Source: Rhabdothermincola sp037478855 (GTDB lineage Bacteria; Actinomycetota; Acidimicrobiia; Acidimicrobiales; Acidimicrobilacustridaceae). Taken from it: 17,179 nt of DNA. The position numbers were made by a program, and so were the translations under genes. The stretch spans positions 1 through 17,179 of the forward strand of contig JBBFLY010000063.1 in the NCBI GenBank assembly GCA_037478855.1, written 5' to 3'. How positions within the stretch are numbered: position 1 is the stretch's first letter; every line of letters begins with the position of its first letter. This document shows positions 1 through 6,974 of this stretch, in pieces. Below the pieces are notes generated by a model. It did not search any database, was not told the origin of the DNA, and saw only the letters and a program-made list of their open reading frames with translations.

Positions 1-268
1 GCTCCGCTCCCACCCGCTCGTAGTCGGCCCGGCGGGGGAAGCGCTCCGGACCCATGGCCGCCGTGAGGATCGCCTCGTCGAGCGCGACGTGCGCGAGCAG
101 CGACGGGGTGAGTCGGGTCTCTGGCAGCCCCTCGGGTCGGGTGCGGGTGCGCCGGCGCAGCAGCGTGCGCACCGCGAAGCCGCCGGTCTCGGGGAGGGCC
201 TTGAGCATGCGCACCGGCGGCACCTTTGCCAGGGCCTTCTCCACCGAACGGACCTGCTCGACGATCAC
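1..268 (-). CDS. probable alpha/beta hydrolase, N-terminal part (runs off left edge)
   Basis: The minus strand stays open from a GTG at 268 to the window edge (89 residues). The GTG overlaps the stop of the upstream GNAT gene as GTGA and has a strong Shine-Dalgarno (GGAGGGAG) about 6 nt upstream, which decides the start. The visible protein begins with a helical, Arg-rich segment (VEKALAKVPPVRMLKALPE, then RTLLRRRTRTRPEG) followed by LTPSLLAHVALDEAIL and FPRRADYERV. I recall this N-terminal extension from actinobacterial alpha/beta hydrolases of the steryl-esterase/lipase kind. The catalytic core would lie beyond the edge, so no active-site residue can be checked. The gene is probably co-transcribed and translationally coupled with the acetyltransferase. 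Coding is secure; the family call rests on remembered similarity only. Confidence 0.6.
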   Translation of the reverse strand, partial: MIVEQVRSVEKALAKVPPVRMLKALPETGGFAVRTLLRRRTRTRPEGLPETRLTPSLLAHVALDEAILTAAMGPERFPRRADYERVGAE

Positions 269-864
269 GCCGGCTCCCTCCACATAGTCCACAACGTCGG
301 CCCGCCCGGCACCACGATCTCGGTGCGGACACGGAACCCGAACCGCTCGTAGTACGGCACGTTCGCCGCCTTGGACGACTCGAGGTAGGCGGGCGTGCCC
401 TCGCGGTCGCACCGGTCGGTGATCGCGTGGATCACCGCCGCGCCGACCCCGCGACCCTGGCGATCCGGGTGGGTGCCGAGGATGGCGAGGTACCAGTGGG
501 GCGTTCTCGGATGGGCGGCTTGGAGGCGACGGAGGAGCAGCTGCCCACGCCACAGCCCTCGCCTGAGGCTGCGGACCATCGCCGGCGCCGAGCGGAGCAG
601 CTCGATCCGCGGCTGCTCCCAGCGCCCCGGTGGGTACCAGAGCGCGGCGCCGCTCAGCTGCGGGTCGGTGAGCACCAGACCGCACCGGCGGGCCACCGCG
701 AGCTCAGCGCGGTAGAACGGCAGCAGGCGGCGATACCGCCCGCGCTCGCCGGGCACCAGCCACGCCATGACCGGGTCGTCGAGGAAGGAGCGGGCGAGCG
801 CGGCGGCCAGCATCGCTTCATCCGAGCGTGCCGCCTCCCGTGCCTGCACGCCTCCCTGCCGCAC
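265..864 (-). CDS. GNAT family N-acetyltransferase
   Basis: This 199-residue protein has the GNAT fold pattern: a helical N-terminal half (SDEAMLAAALARSFLDDP), a central strand HWYLAILGTHPDRQGRGVG containing the acetyl-CoA binding motif A (R/QxxGxG, residues about 135-141), then AYLESSKAANVPYYERFGF (residues 159-177), the usual motif B ending. It should acetylate a small molecule or amine from acetyl-CoA in the cytoplasm; the substrate cannot be told. The GTG at 864 is chosen because a TAGGGT -10-like hexamer lies exactly 7 nt upstream, suggesting a leaderless transcript. GTG 849 and ATG 813 are alternatives. The frame stays open upstream to 1320, but that stretch belongs to the decayed neighbour. 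The stop overlaps the next gene's GTG. Confidence 0.85.
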   Translation of the reverse strand: MRQGGVQAREAARSDEAMLAAALARSFLDDPVMAWLVPGERGRYRRLLPFYRAELAVARRCGLVLTDPQLSGAALWYPPGRWEQPRIELLRSAPAMVRSLRRGLWRGQLLLRRLQAAHPRTPHWYLAILGTHPDRQGRGVGAAVIHAITDRCDREGTPAYLESSKAANVPYYERFGFRVRTEIVVPGGPTLWTMWREPA

Positions 865-871
865 GGGCGCA

Positions 872-877
872 ACCCTA
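872..877 (-). promoter_or_regulatory. -10-like hexamer of GNAT gene, leaderless arrangement
   Basis: TAGGGT on the minus strand ends 7 nt before the GTG at 864. It fits the TAnnnT pattern seen before several other genes here. No convincing -35 is visible. The same bases could serve as a weak AGGG ribosome site, so the call is tentative. Confidence 0.4.
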
Positions 878-941
878 ACGCAGAGGTTCCCGTCGCTCGT
901 GTCCTGTGACGTGGACACCACCAGCTGCACCACACGCCGAC

Positions 942-973
942 GACCCGGGTCGGCACCCGGGTGTGCACCCGGG
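942..973. repeat. CCCGGG palindrome cluster / GC hairpin
   Basis: A perfect 10-bp palindrome GACCCGGGTC (942-951) is followed by an 8-bp stem CCCGGGTG / CACCCGGG (956-963 and 966-973) with a 2-nt loop. It lies about 40 nt downstream of the decayed gene's last stop and upstream of the GNAT promoter. It could act as a factor-assisted terminator for minus-strand transcription or as a protein-binding site. There is no T tract. Confidence 0.35.
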
Positions 974-1012
974 GGCCGAGGGCCACGAGTCGAGCTGCGA
1001 CGATGGGACAGC

Positions 1013-1545
1013 TCAGCGGCCAGGGGTCTTGATCGCCATCGTGATGTACCCGCCGGTGGCCACCGACGCCCAGTTCGTGCCTGTGCCCACCTGTGTCGGG
1101 CTCGCGTGGGTGGTGGTGCTACCGAGACCGAGCTGCCCGACACTGCGGTGACCGTCAGGCCAACCGTCTCGTCGGTCTCGGGGTCGGTGTCCCCGTAGAG
1201 CACCACCGTCACGAACCCACGAGTCTTGCCCGCCCTGATCTTCGTCGTGCGCGGCGAACTCCCCGCCTTGAGATACACACCTGCCGACGCGCTACCACCC
1301 GAGACCACCCAGGTCACCAACGTGTCCGTCGCCTACGGCGCCGACAACGTGATCGGCACCTTCACCGACTGCGCCAACGGCGACAGCGCATCCCCCTCCG
1401 AGACGGACACCACACCGATCGACACCACCGCGGAGCCCGACGCCCCCACCAACGCAGGCACCACCACCGAAACCAACGCCACCATCAACAACCGCCACCC
1501 GCGCGGCGGACGGCCCGAACTCACCAGCAACCCGACGCCCATCAC
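1013..1545 (-). pseudogene. degenerate secreted protein: signal peptide, Calx-beta domain, RCC1-like fragment
   Basis: From the GTG/ATG at 1545/1542 (upstream GGGGG) the frame encodes a signal peptide with hydrophobic core LMVALVSVVVPALVGA, then a Calx-beta start (SVSEGDA, VKVPITLSAP). A TAG at 1333-1335 interrupts it. The same frame resumes directly with ATDTLVTWVVSGGSASAG and continues through RAGKTRGFVTVVLYGD and DTDPETDETVGLTVTAVSG, the rest of a Calx-beta domain. Near 1116-1135 the similarity changes frame and becomes RCC1-like (SPTQVGTGTNWASVATGG, then YITMAIKT), ending at TGA 1013. Calx-beta and RCC1 modules occur in large secreted actinobacterial proteins. This looks like a shrunken remnant with one nonsense mutation, one frameshift and probably an internal deletion. 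Sequencing error could explain the point lesions but not the loss of most of the protein. Confidence 0.7.
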
Positions 1546-2034
1546 CTACCCCCAAAGCACGACCCCCGACCGGGCCGAAACCCACGAAACCACAAGACCC
1601 AACATCCTGCTCCATCGACAAGCTGATCTACCTACCCACAACCCAGGCGACAGCAAACCTCGACGTCCCGGTACCTCGCTCAGCGTGCCGTGCCCTCGCC
1701 CGGGGAACGCACCCTCCCGAGAAGGGAGAGCCCGCGCTCGTGCGGGAGCGGAGCCTGCTCGACATCTCCGATGCCGACCTCCCCGGGAGAGCCCGCGCTC
1801 GTGCGGGAGCGGAGGTACCCCAACCACGAGGGCTCTTCCAAGACGATCCAGAACTGCTGCGACCACGCGAGCGCCACGTCGGTGATCGCCGAGACGTCGC
1901 GCCAACCAACCCGCCGTCGTGATCGTCCGTCATCAACCGCCCCGACCGCAACGCACCCGCACCGCAGGGCTCCTGCTCGTCGGCGCTGACCGAGCGGCGG
2001 GGCCCATCCACCCTGCACCGGCCGCACCCGGCGA
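1546..2034. other. gene-free stretch of about 490 bp with repeat pair
   Basis: I see no convincing gene on either strand. The open frames have shadow-like, Arg/Pro/Ser-rich translations. The stretch lies between the start of the decayed Calx-beta gene and the end of the surface-protein gene. Its only clear structure is the pair of 30-bp repeats at 1724-1814, with a short hairpin CTCCC-GAGAA-GGGAG (1714-1728) running into the first repeat. From 1815 to 2034 I found no further repeat copy, tRNA or terminator. Confidence 0.6.
1724..1814. CRISPR. putative minimal orphan CRISPR (2 repeats, 1 spacer), type I-E-like
   Basis: Two identical 30-bp copies occupy 1724-1753 and 1785-1814, beginning GGGAGAGCCCGCGCTCG and ending TGCGGGAGCGGAG. 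The 31-nt segment between them is unrelated. Each copy holds a CCCGC / GCGGG stem around GCTCGT with about 6-7 nt flanks, as in type I-E repeats (28-29 bp, stem CCCGC/GCGGG). The 61-bp period equals the usual I-E repeat-plus-spacer length. No third copy is seen at 1663 or 1846 and no cas gene is in the window. Transcription direction cannot be decided. The alternative is a short intergenic palindromic (REP-like) repeat duplicated in tandem. Confidence 0.5.
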
Positions 2035-3249
2035 TCAGCTCGGGGCGGTGTCCCGGCGCTGCCCGGATCCTCCCCCTTTGAGCTGCTCGAGCTGCGCGTC
2101 GAGAGCGGCGAGCGCCTCGTCGGGGCTGCGCCCCCTCCGCCTGGATCGATGCGAACGCACCACCAGCAGCACCGCGATCGCAGCGAGCACGACCGCCGCG
2201 ATGACCGCCCCGACGACGACTCCGCTCCCGGCGTTCGCGGAGCCCCCGGAGCCGGTCCCTGCCGCCCCGGCGAGCGACGGGGACGCCACCGTCGTCGACG
2301 ACCGCGCCGAGCCTGTGTCCGTGAGCCAACCGACCGTGGCCGCCACGCCGTAGACCGTCACCACGCGACCGTCCGCGAGGCCGTACCGGCGGTCGACCGA
2401 GACGGCGAGCTCCGCGGGACCGGCCCGCTGACCCACCCGCGCGGCGGTGGCAGGCAGATCGAACGCCACCTCCCCGACTGCGGTGGGATCGTCTGAAGCG
2501 AGACCCTGGGTGACCCAGGACCCGTCGCCGGTCACGTCGACGAGCCCACCGCCTGCGGTCTCGAGCAACTGGATGCGTCCGGCGGTGCGGTCGACGCGGA
2601 TGAAGTCGGTCCCGCCGGCTGCCTCCCGCTCACTCGGCATGAGCCGCACGAAGTCGTCGACCGAGACCACGGCCTCGCCGGCGATGGTCTCCGGCGGGCG
2701 CTGCGTCGACTCGATCACCAGGGCCCGATTCTCCATCCTGAGCGTCGGCGAAGCCACGCCAGTGTCGACGGCGCCGAGCTGCGCGACGCCGGCACGGGCG
2801 ACCGCGCCCCAGCGGTTCCCGGGGATGAACCGTTCCGCACCCGAGGGCCTGCCGAGCAGCGCGGACGCGTCGAAGACCGCGGAGAGCTGGGTGTCGCCGG
2901 CCATCGCCCACACCCCGGCCCCCTCGCGAAGTGGCGGCACCGCACCACCCCCCTCGACCCTCACCACCTCACCTCCGGGCACGCCGACCATCACCACCGC
3001 GGCGTCCGTCAGCTCGGCGGGCGCGCTGGCGAAGCGCAGCACGGGCCGTCCGTCGTCGTCCCTGATGGCCACCAACGCGGCTGCGCCGGGCGCGGAGGAT
3101 GCCTGCACGGGCGCGAAGCGCTCACTCGGGAACGCGGGCACGGTCGCCGCCGTGCCGGCGAGCGCCGGTGCCGCCGACCCCCACGGGAGGAGCGCCAGCA
3201 CCACCGCGCGGGCCGCGACCGCGCGCCACCGTCTCACCCCGCTCGCCAT
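2035..3249 (-). CDS. exported single-pass membrane protein of unknown function
   Basis: I do not recognise this 404-residue family. It has an N-terminal signal peptide (basic MASGVRRWRAVAARA, hydrophobic core, likely cleavage after ALA near residue 31). A predicted extracellular region of about 300 residues, rich in Ala, Gly and Val, follows. A Gly/Ser-rich linker (320-343) leads to one transmembrane helix (about 343-365), a basic stop-transfer run (SHRSRRRGR) and a short cytoplasmic tail with a small helix (PDEALAALDAQLEQLKGGG). This is a type I topology. There is no sortase motif and no enzyme motif. The ATG at 3249 is preferred over upstream starts because it gives the signal peptide and has TACTGT 6 nt upstream. 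It lies 31 nt after the TauE gene and may be co-transcribed as well as having its own promoter. Confidence 0.8.
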   Translation of the reverse strand: MASGVRRWRAVAARAVVLALLPWGSAAPALAGTAATVPAFPSERFAPVQASSAPGAAALVAIRDDDGRPVLRFASAPAELTDAAVVMVGVPGGEVVRVEGGGAVPPLREGAGVWAMAGDTQLSAVFDASALLGRPSGAERFIPGNRWGAVARAGVAQLGAVDTGVASPTLRMENRALVIESTQRPPETIAGEAVVSVDDFVRLMPSEREAAGGTDFIRVDRTAGRIQLLETAGGGLVDVTGDGSWVTQGLASDDPTAVGEVAFDLPATAARVGQRAGPAELAVSVDRRYGLADGRVVTVYGVAATVGWLTDTGSARSSTTVASPSLAGAAGTGSGGSANAGSGVVVGAVIAAVVLAAIAVLLVVRSHRSRRRGRSPDEALAALDAQLEQLKGGGSGQRRDTAPS

Positions 3250-3255
3250 GCCCTC

Positions 3256-3284
3256 ACAGTAGAACCGGCCGGGGAACCGGTCAG
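3256..3284 (-). promoter_or_regulatory. putative promoter of surface-protein gene
   Basis: On the minus strand, CTGACC (3284-3279) and TACTGT (3261-3256) are separated by 17 bp. The -10 ends 6 nt before the ATG at 3249, so the transcript would be leaderless or nearly so. The -35 overlaps the stop codon of the upstream TauE gene. Confidence 0.5.
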
Positions 3285-4132
3285 AGGGCGGCCAGCTCGG
3301 CGGAGCCGTACACCACGGCCAACACGACCAGGAAGCCACCGAACAGCACGCGGATGGTCCGCTCCGAGGAGCCGAGGGTGAGGTGGGAGCCGAGCTGCGC
3401 CCTCGGTACCGACCCCACCATCAGCAACAGCGCGAACGCCCAGTTCACGTGGCCGAGCGTCACATGGGTGATGAGCGCCGGGACGGAGAAGATCGCGACC
3501 GCGACCAGGCTCGAGGCCACCGCCTCCTTGATGGGGATGCGCAGCACCGCGGTGAACGCCGGCACCATCACCACACCACCACCCACACCGAGCAGACCGG
3601 CGAGGAACCCCGCGCACGAACCCACCAGGGCGAGGGTCGCCGTGCCGAGGTGCGCGGAAGCGACGGTGGTGGCGGACCCGGCTGCAACCGTCGCTGCCCC
3701 GTCCTCCGCCACCACGCGCGCCGCCTCACGCGCCGCCTCACCCACCTCCTCCGACGCGGCCCCACCCGCCCGTCCAGACCGGGCGGTCGACACACCACCC
3801 CAGCCCGCCAGCACCGCGGTGAGCACCATCAGCAGGTGTGCGTTGACCAGGTCGCTCACCCAGGCGCCCACCACCGCGAGCACCGAGCCGGTCGCCCCGC
3901 AGACGAGGCCGACCCGCCAGTTCACGATGCCCGCACGCGAATAGCGCCAGGTGCCCGACAGCGCCCCGGGCAGGATCGCCGGGATCGTCGATCCCACGGC
4001 CTCGATCGGCGTCGCGCCGAGCACCCGGATGCCCGGCGTGGTGAGCACGGCGCCACCGACGCCGAACATGCCCGACAGCACGCCGGCGCCGAGACCGACA
4101 GCCAGAACGGCCAGCGCCTCGTACCAGGTCAT
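3281..4132 (-). CDS. TauE/SafE family membrane permease
   Basis: The 283-residue protein is largely hydrophobic, with two related halves, each carrying the family's Gly-rich signature: GVLSGMFGVGGAVLTTPGI (about 18-36) and GFLAGLLGVGGGVVMVPAF (about 175-193). About 7-8 transmembrane helices are expected. TauE/SafE proteins export or import sulfite, sulfoacetate and related organosulfonates or other anions; the substrate is not predictable here. Between the halves (about 115-165) is an unusually Ala-rich, partly charged hydrophilic loop. ATG 4132 has GGGGGAT about 9 nt upstream and starts directly at the first membrane segment; the frame extends slightly further upstream. The gene is divergent from the UbiB gene with only 65 bp between starts and lies 31 nt before the surface-protein gene. 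Confidence 0.88.
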   Translation of the reverse strand: MTWYEALAVLAVGLGAGVLSGMFGVGGAVLTTPGIRVLGATPIEAVGSTIPAILPGALSGTWRYSRAGIVNWRVGLVCGATGSVLAVVGAWVSDLVNAHLLMVLTAVLAGWGGVSTARSGRAGGAASEEVGEAAREAARVVAEDGAATVAAGSATTVASAHLGTATLALVGSCAGFLAGLLGVGGGVVMVPAFTAVLRIPIKEAVASSLVAVAIFSVPALITHVTLGHVNWAFALLLMVGSVPRAQLGSHLTLGSSERTIRVLFGGFLVVLAVVYGSAELAAL

Positions 4133-4184
4133 GCCCGAGTATCCCCCACCGACCGCACCTGGCAGCACACCAGCCGCCCGGGCC

Positions 4185-4190
4185 TACCCT
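4185..4190 (+). promoter_or_regulatory. -10 element of ubiB-bio operon, leaderless
   Basis: TACCCT ends 7 nt before the GTG at 4198, and there is no Shine-Dalgarno in between (GTCGGCC). The spacing would place the transcription start at or next to the GTG. This is the only clear promoter for the five overlapping genes to 9881. No -35 is obvious. Confidence 0.55.
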
Positions 4191-4197
4191 GTCGGCC

Positions 4198-5691
4198 GTG
4201 AAGCGGACGGCCCTCACCACCGCGACGGCGCTCGGCGTGCTGGCAGCCACGGCGTGGTGGTGGCGGCGGTACGCCTCTCCGCTCCCAGACGGCGCCCGAC
4301 GTGGCGCTCCGGTGGCCGTCCACCACCGCGACCGGCTGGCCCGCAACGCCCGGCTGGCCGGGGTAGGCGCGAGAGCGGGCCGCGACTACGCGCTGCACCG
4401 GGCACGGCGGCTCTTCGCCGACGCTGCGACCCGCGAACGGCTCGACACCGAGTTCGAGCTGCGAACCGCCGAGCAGGTCGCGGAGACGCTGGGGCACCTG
4501 AAGGGCGCCCTCATGAAGCTCGGGCAGATGGTCAGCTACCTCGACCAGGGACTGCCCGAGCACGTCCGCGCCGCCCTCGCCGATCTCCAGCAGAACGCGC
4601 CGCCGATGAGCCCGGAGCTGGCTGCGGGCATGATCCGCGCCGAGCTCGGACGTGACCCTGAGAAGCTGTTCCTGGAGTGGGATCCACAGCCGATCGCGTC
4701 GGCGTCGATCGGCCAGGTGCACCGGGCGATCACCCGCGCAGGTGAAGCCGTCGCGATCAAGGTCCAGTACCCCGGCGTCGAGGAGGCGATGGGAGCCGAC
4801 CTCGACAACGTCGGACTCCTGTTCGCCGGCATGGGGCAGCTCTTCCCGGGCCTCGATCACGGCCCGCTGGTGGAGGAGCTCAAGGCCCGATTGTCCGAGG
4901 AGTTGGACTACCGGATCGAAGCCGCGAACCAGCGGGCCTTCGCCGAGTACTACGACGGTCACCCCACCATCCACGTGCCTCGGGTGCTCGATGCGTACTC
5001 GACCCGTCGGGTGCTCACCACCGAGCTGGCCGAGGGGGTTCGCTGGGACGAGATGCTCACCTGGGATCAGCACGAGCGCGACCTGGCCGCGGAGACCATC
5101 TACCGCTTCGCGTTCGGCAGCCTGTACCGGTTGCGCATGTTCAACGGCGACCCCCACCCCGGCAACTACCTGTTCCGGCCTGGGGGTCGGGTCACGTTCC
5201 TCGACTTCGGCCTGGTCAAGCACTTCACCCCGGAGGAGCTCGTCCAGTTCGAAGACATGATCGTGGCCATGGTCATCGAGCACGACCCGGCCGAGTTCCG
5301 GCGGGTGTGCGAACGGATCGGCCTGCTGAAGCCGGGAAGCTCCTTCAGCGAGGAGGAGATCGTCGACTACTTCGGCCACTTCTACGAACTTGTGATGCAC
5401 GACGGCGTGTACACGATCACACCCGAGTACGCCTCGGAGACCGTACGGCGGTTCTTCGATCGCAACGGCCCCTACGGCGAGATCATGAAGGCGGCCAACG
5501 TGCCACCCAGCATGGTGATCATCCAGCGCATCAACCTCGGGCTCTACGCGCTGTTCGGGCAGATGCGGGCCACGGGCAACTGGCGACGGCTGGCCGAGGA
5601 GATCTGGCCGTTCGTCGCCGCACCGCCTTCCACGCCCATGGGTCGCGAGATCGAGCGGTGGCGCACGCAGCGTGAGGCAAGGTCGACATGA
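4198..5691 (+). CDS. ABC1/UbiB (AarF) family atypical kinase
   Basis: The 497-residue protein has all ABC1/UbiB landmarks in order. The KxGQ motif is LKGALMKLGQMVSYLDQGLP (K107-Q110). The Ala-rich nucleotide loop is ASASIGQVH (167-175), replacing a Gly-rich loop. The ATP-binding lysine is in VAIKV (K188), ExD-type residues are in EELDYRIEAANQ (234-245), the catalytic loop is NGDPHPGNYLF (316-326) and the metal-binding DFG is at 336-338. A short hydrophobic N-terminus (about 8-22) may anchor it to the membrane. The family has ATPase/kinase activity and supports ubiquinone synthesis in proteobacteria and lipid-related processes elsewhere. Its role in a menaquinone-using actinobacterium is unknown. 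It is first in the biotin operon and its TGA overlaps the bioA ATG, so the coupling is tight. Confidence 0.92.
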   Translation: MKRTALTTATALGVLAATAWWWRRYASPLPDGARRGAPVAVHHRDRLARNARLAGVGARAGRDYALHRARRLFADAATRERLDTEFELRTAEQVAETLGHLKGALMKLGQMVSYLDQGLPEHVRAALADLQQNAPPMSPELAAGMIRAELGRDPEKLFLEWDPQPIASASIGQVHRAITRAGEAVAIKVQYPGVEEAMGADLDNVGLLFAGMGQLFPGLDHGPLVEELKARLSEELDYRIEAANQRAFAEYYDGHPTIHVPRVLDAYSTRRVLTTELAEGVRWDEMLTWDQHERDLAAETIYRFAFGSLYRLRMFNGDPHPGNYLFRPGGRVTFLDFGLVKHFTPEELVQFEDMIVAMVIEHDPAEFRRVCERIGLLKPGSSFSEEEIVDYFGHFYELVMHDGVYTITPEYASETVRRFFDRNGPYGEIMKAANVPPSMVIIQRINLGLYALFGQMRATGNWRRLAEEIWPFVAAPPSTPMGREIERWRTQREARST

Positions 5692-6974
5692 GCAGCTGGG
5701 TCGAGCGCGACCGCGCGGTCATCTGGCACGGCTTCACCCAGATGTCCTGCTTCGCCGAGAACGCCCCGGTCATCGTCGAGCGTGCTGAGGGGCGTGAGCT
5801 GATCGACGTCGAGGGCCGTCGATACCTCGACGCCATCTCGTCCCTGTGGGTCACCACCCTCGGCCACCGGGTACCCGAGCTCGACCGCGCGGTGCGCGAG
5901 CAGCTCGACCGGGTGGCGCACTCCACCCTGCTGGGCAACGGCAACCGGGCCACCATCGAGCTGGCCGAGGCGCTCGCGCCGCGGGTGCCGGTCGACGAGC
6001 CGCACTTCCTGTTCGCGTCGGACGGCGCGGCCGCGGTCGAGCAGGCGCTGAAGCTGGCGTTCCAGTACTGGACCAACCAGGGAGTACGGGGACGCACCAC
6101 CTACCTGGCACTGGGCAACGCCTACCACGGCGACACGATCGGTTCGATATCCCTCGGGGCCGGCGGCTTCGGCACCGACGTGTTCGACCCGCTCCGCTTC
6201 CCGGTGCGACGCACCCCTGGCTACGACGACCCGTCGTGGGCCGACCGTGCGATCGCGATGATCGACGCGCACGCGGATGAGCTGGCCGCCGTGGTGATCG
6301 AGCCGCTCGTGCAGGGCGCGGCCGGCATCCTCGTCACCGACCCCGAGCCGGTGCGGCGAGTCGCTGAGGCCTGCCGCCGCGCGGACGTGCTGCTGATCGT
6401 GGACGAGGTAGCCACCGGCTTCGGGCGCACCGGGACGCTCTTCGCGTCCGATCAGTGCGGGGTGCGCGCCGATCTGGCCTGCATGGGCAAGGGAATCACC
6501 GGGGGCTACCTGCCGCTGTCGGCGACGGCCGCCTCACCCCGGGTGTACGAGGCGTTCCTCGGCCCTGACCTGAGCGAGCGCACCTTCTACCACGGGCACT
6601 CCTACAGCGGGAACGCACTCGCGTGCGCCGTGGCCCGACGACACCTGGAACTGCTGGACGCCTGGGAGGTGCTCCCCGCGGTGCGCGAGCGGGCGACGCA
6701 GCTCGCGAAGCTGCTGCGCGAGCGGATCGAGCCGCTGCCGGTCGTGCGTGAGGTCCGCCAGCGTGGGCTGATGGCCGGCGTCGAGCTCAACCCGCCGGAG
6801 GCAGGCCTGCGCTGGGGGCGCCGCACCTGCGCCGCGGCGGTCGAACGGGGTGTGCTGCTGCGCCCCCTGGGTGACGTGGTCGTCCTCATGCCGATCCTCA
6901 CCACCACCGACGAGGAGCTGGTCCGCATCGTCGACGTGCTGGCCGAAGCCATCGACGTGACGTGCACGACGTGA
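5688..6974 (+). CDS. bioA: adenosylmethionine (or lysine)-8-amino-7-oxononanoate aminotransferase
   Basis: This PLP-dependent class III aminotransferase (428 residues) converts KAPA to DAPA in biotin synthesis in the cytoplasm. Visible signatures are WHGFTQM at the N-terminus, AISSLWVTTLGHRVPELD (49-66), AYHGDTIGS (145-153), DEVATGFGRTG with the PLP-binding D239, the Schiff-base lysine K268 in MGKGITGGYLPLS, and TFYHGHSYSGN (299-309). The SSLWVTTLGHR and REQLDRVAHSTLLGN stretches recall the Bacillus subtilis enzyme (BioK, lysine as amino donor) more than E. coli BioA, which has WW at the equivalent place. The donor is therefore uncertain. The ATG overlaps the UbiB stop as ATGA, and its own stop overlaps the next start as GTGA. 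Confidence 0.93.
   Translation: MSSWVERDRAVIWHGFTQMSCFAENAPVIVERAEGRELIDVEGRRYLDAISSLWVTTLGHRVPELDRAVREQLDRVAHSTLLGNGNRATIELAEALAPRVPVDEPHFLFASDGAAAVEQALKLAFQYWTNQGVRGRTTYLALGNAYHGDTIGSISLGAGGFGTDVFDPLRFPVRRTPGYDDPSWADRAIAMIDAHADELAAVVIEPLVQGAAGILVTDPEPVRRVAEACRRADVLLIVDEVATGFGRTGTLFASDQCGVRADLACMGKGITGGYLPLSATAASPRVYEAFLGPDLSERTFYHGHSYSGNALACAVARRHLELLDAWEVLPAVRERATQLAKLLRERIEPLPVVREVRQRGLMAGVELNPPEAGLRWGRRTCAAAVERGVLLRPLGDVVVLMPILTTTDEELVRIVDVLAEAIDVTCTT

Noticed and set aside
265..1320. One continuous 351-residue minus-strand frame that would fuse a Calx-beta domain to the GNAT domain.
   Set aside because: Between the two domains the translation is Arg/Pro-rich shadow sequence. The upstream similarity leaves this frame for an RCC1-like one ending at 1013, and a good promoter-start pair sits at 872-864.
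1846..1875. A third copy of the CRISPR-like repeat at the next 61-bp step, and one at 1663-1692.
   Set aside because: Neither position shows more than scattered matches to the repeat.
4129..5400. A 423-residue open frame on the minus strand opposite the UbiB gene.
   Set aside because: It is a mirror frame of a high-GC gene with no domain pattern, while the plus strand shows all UbiB motifs in order.
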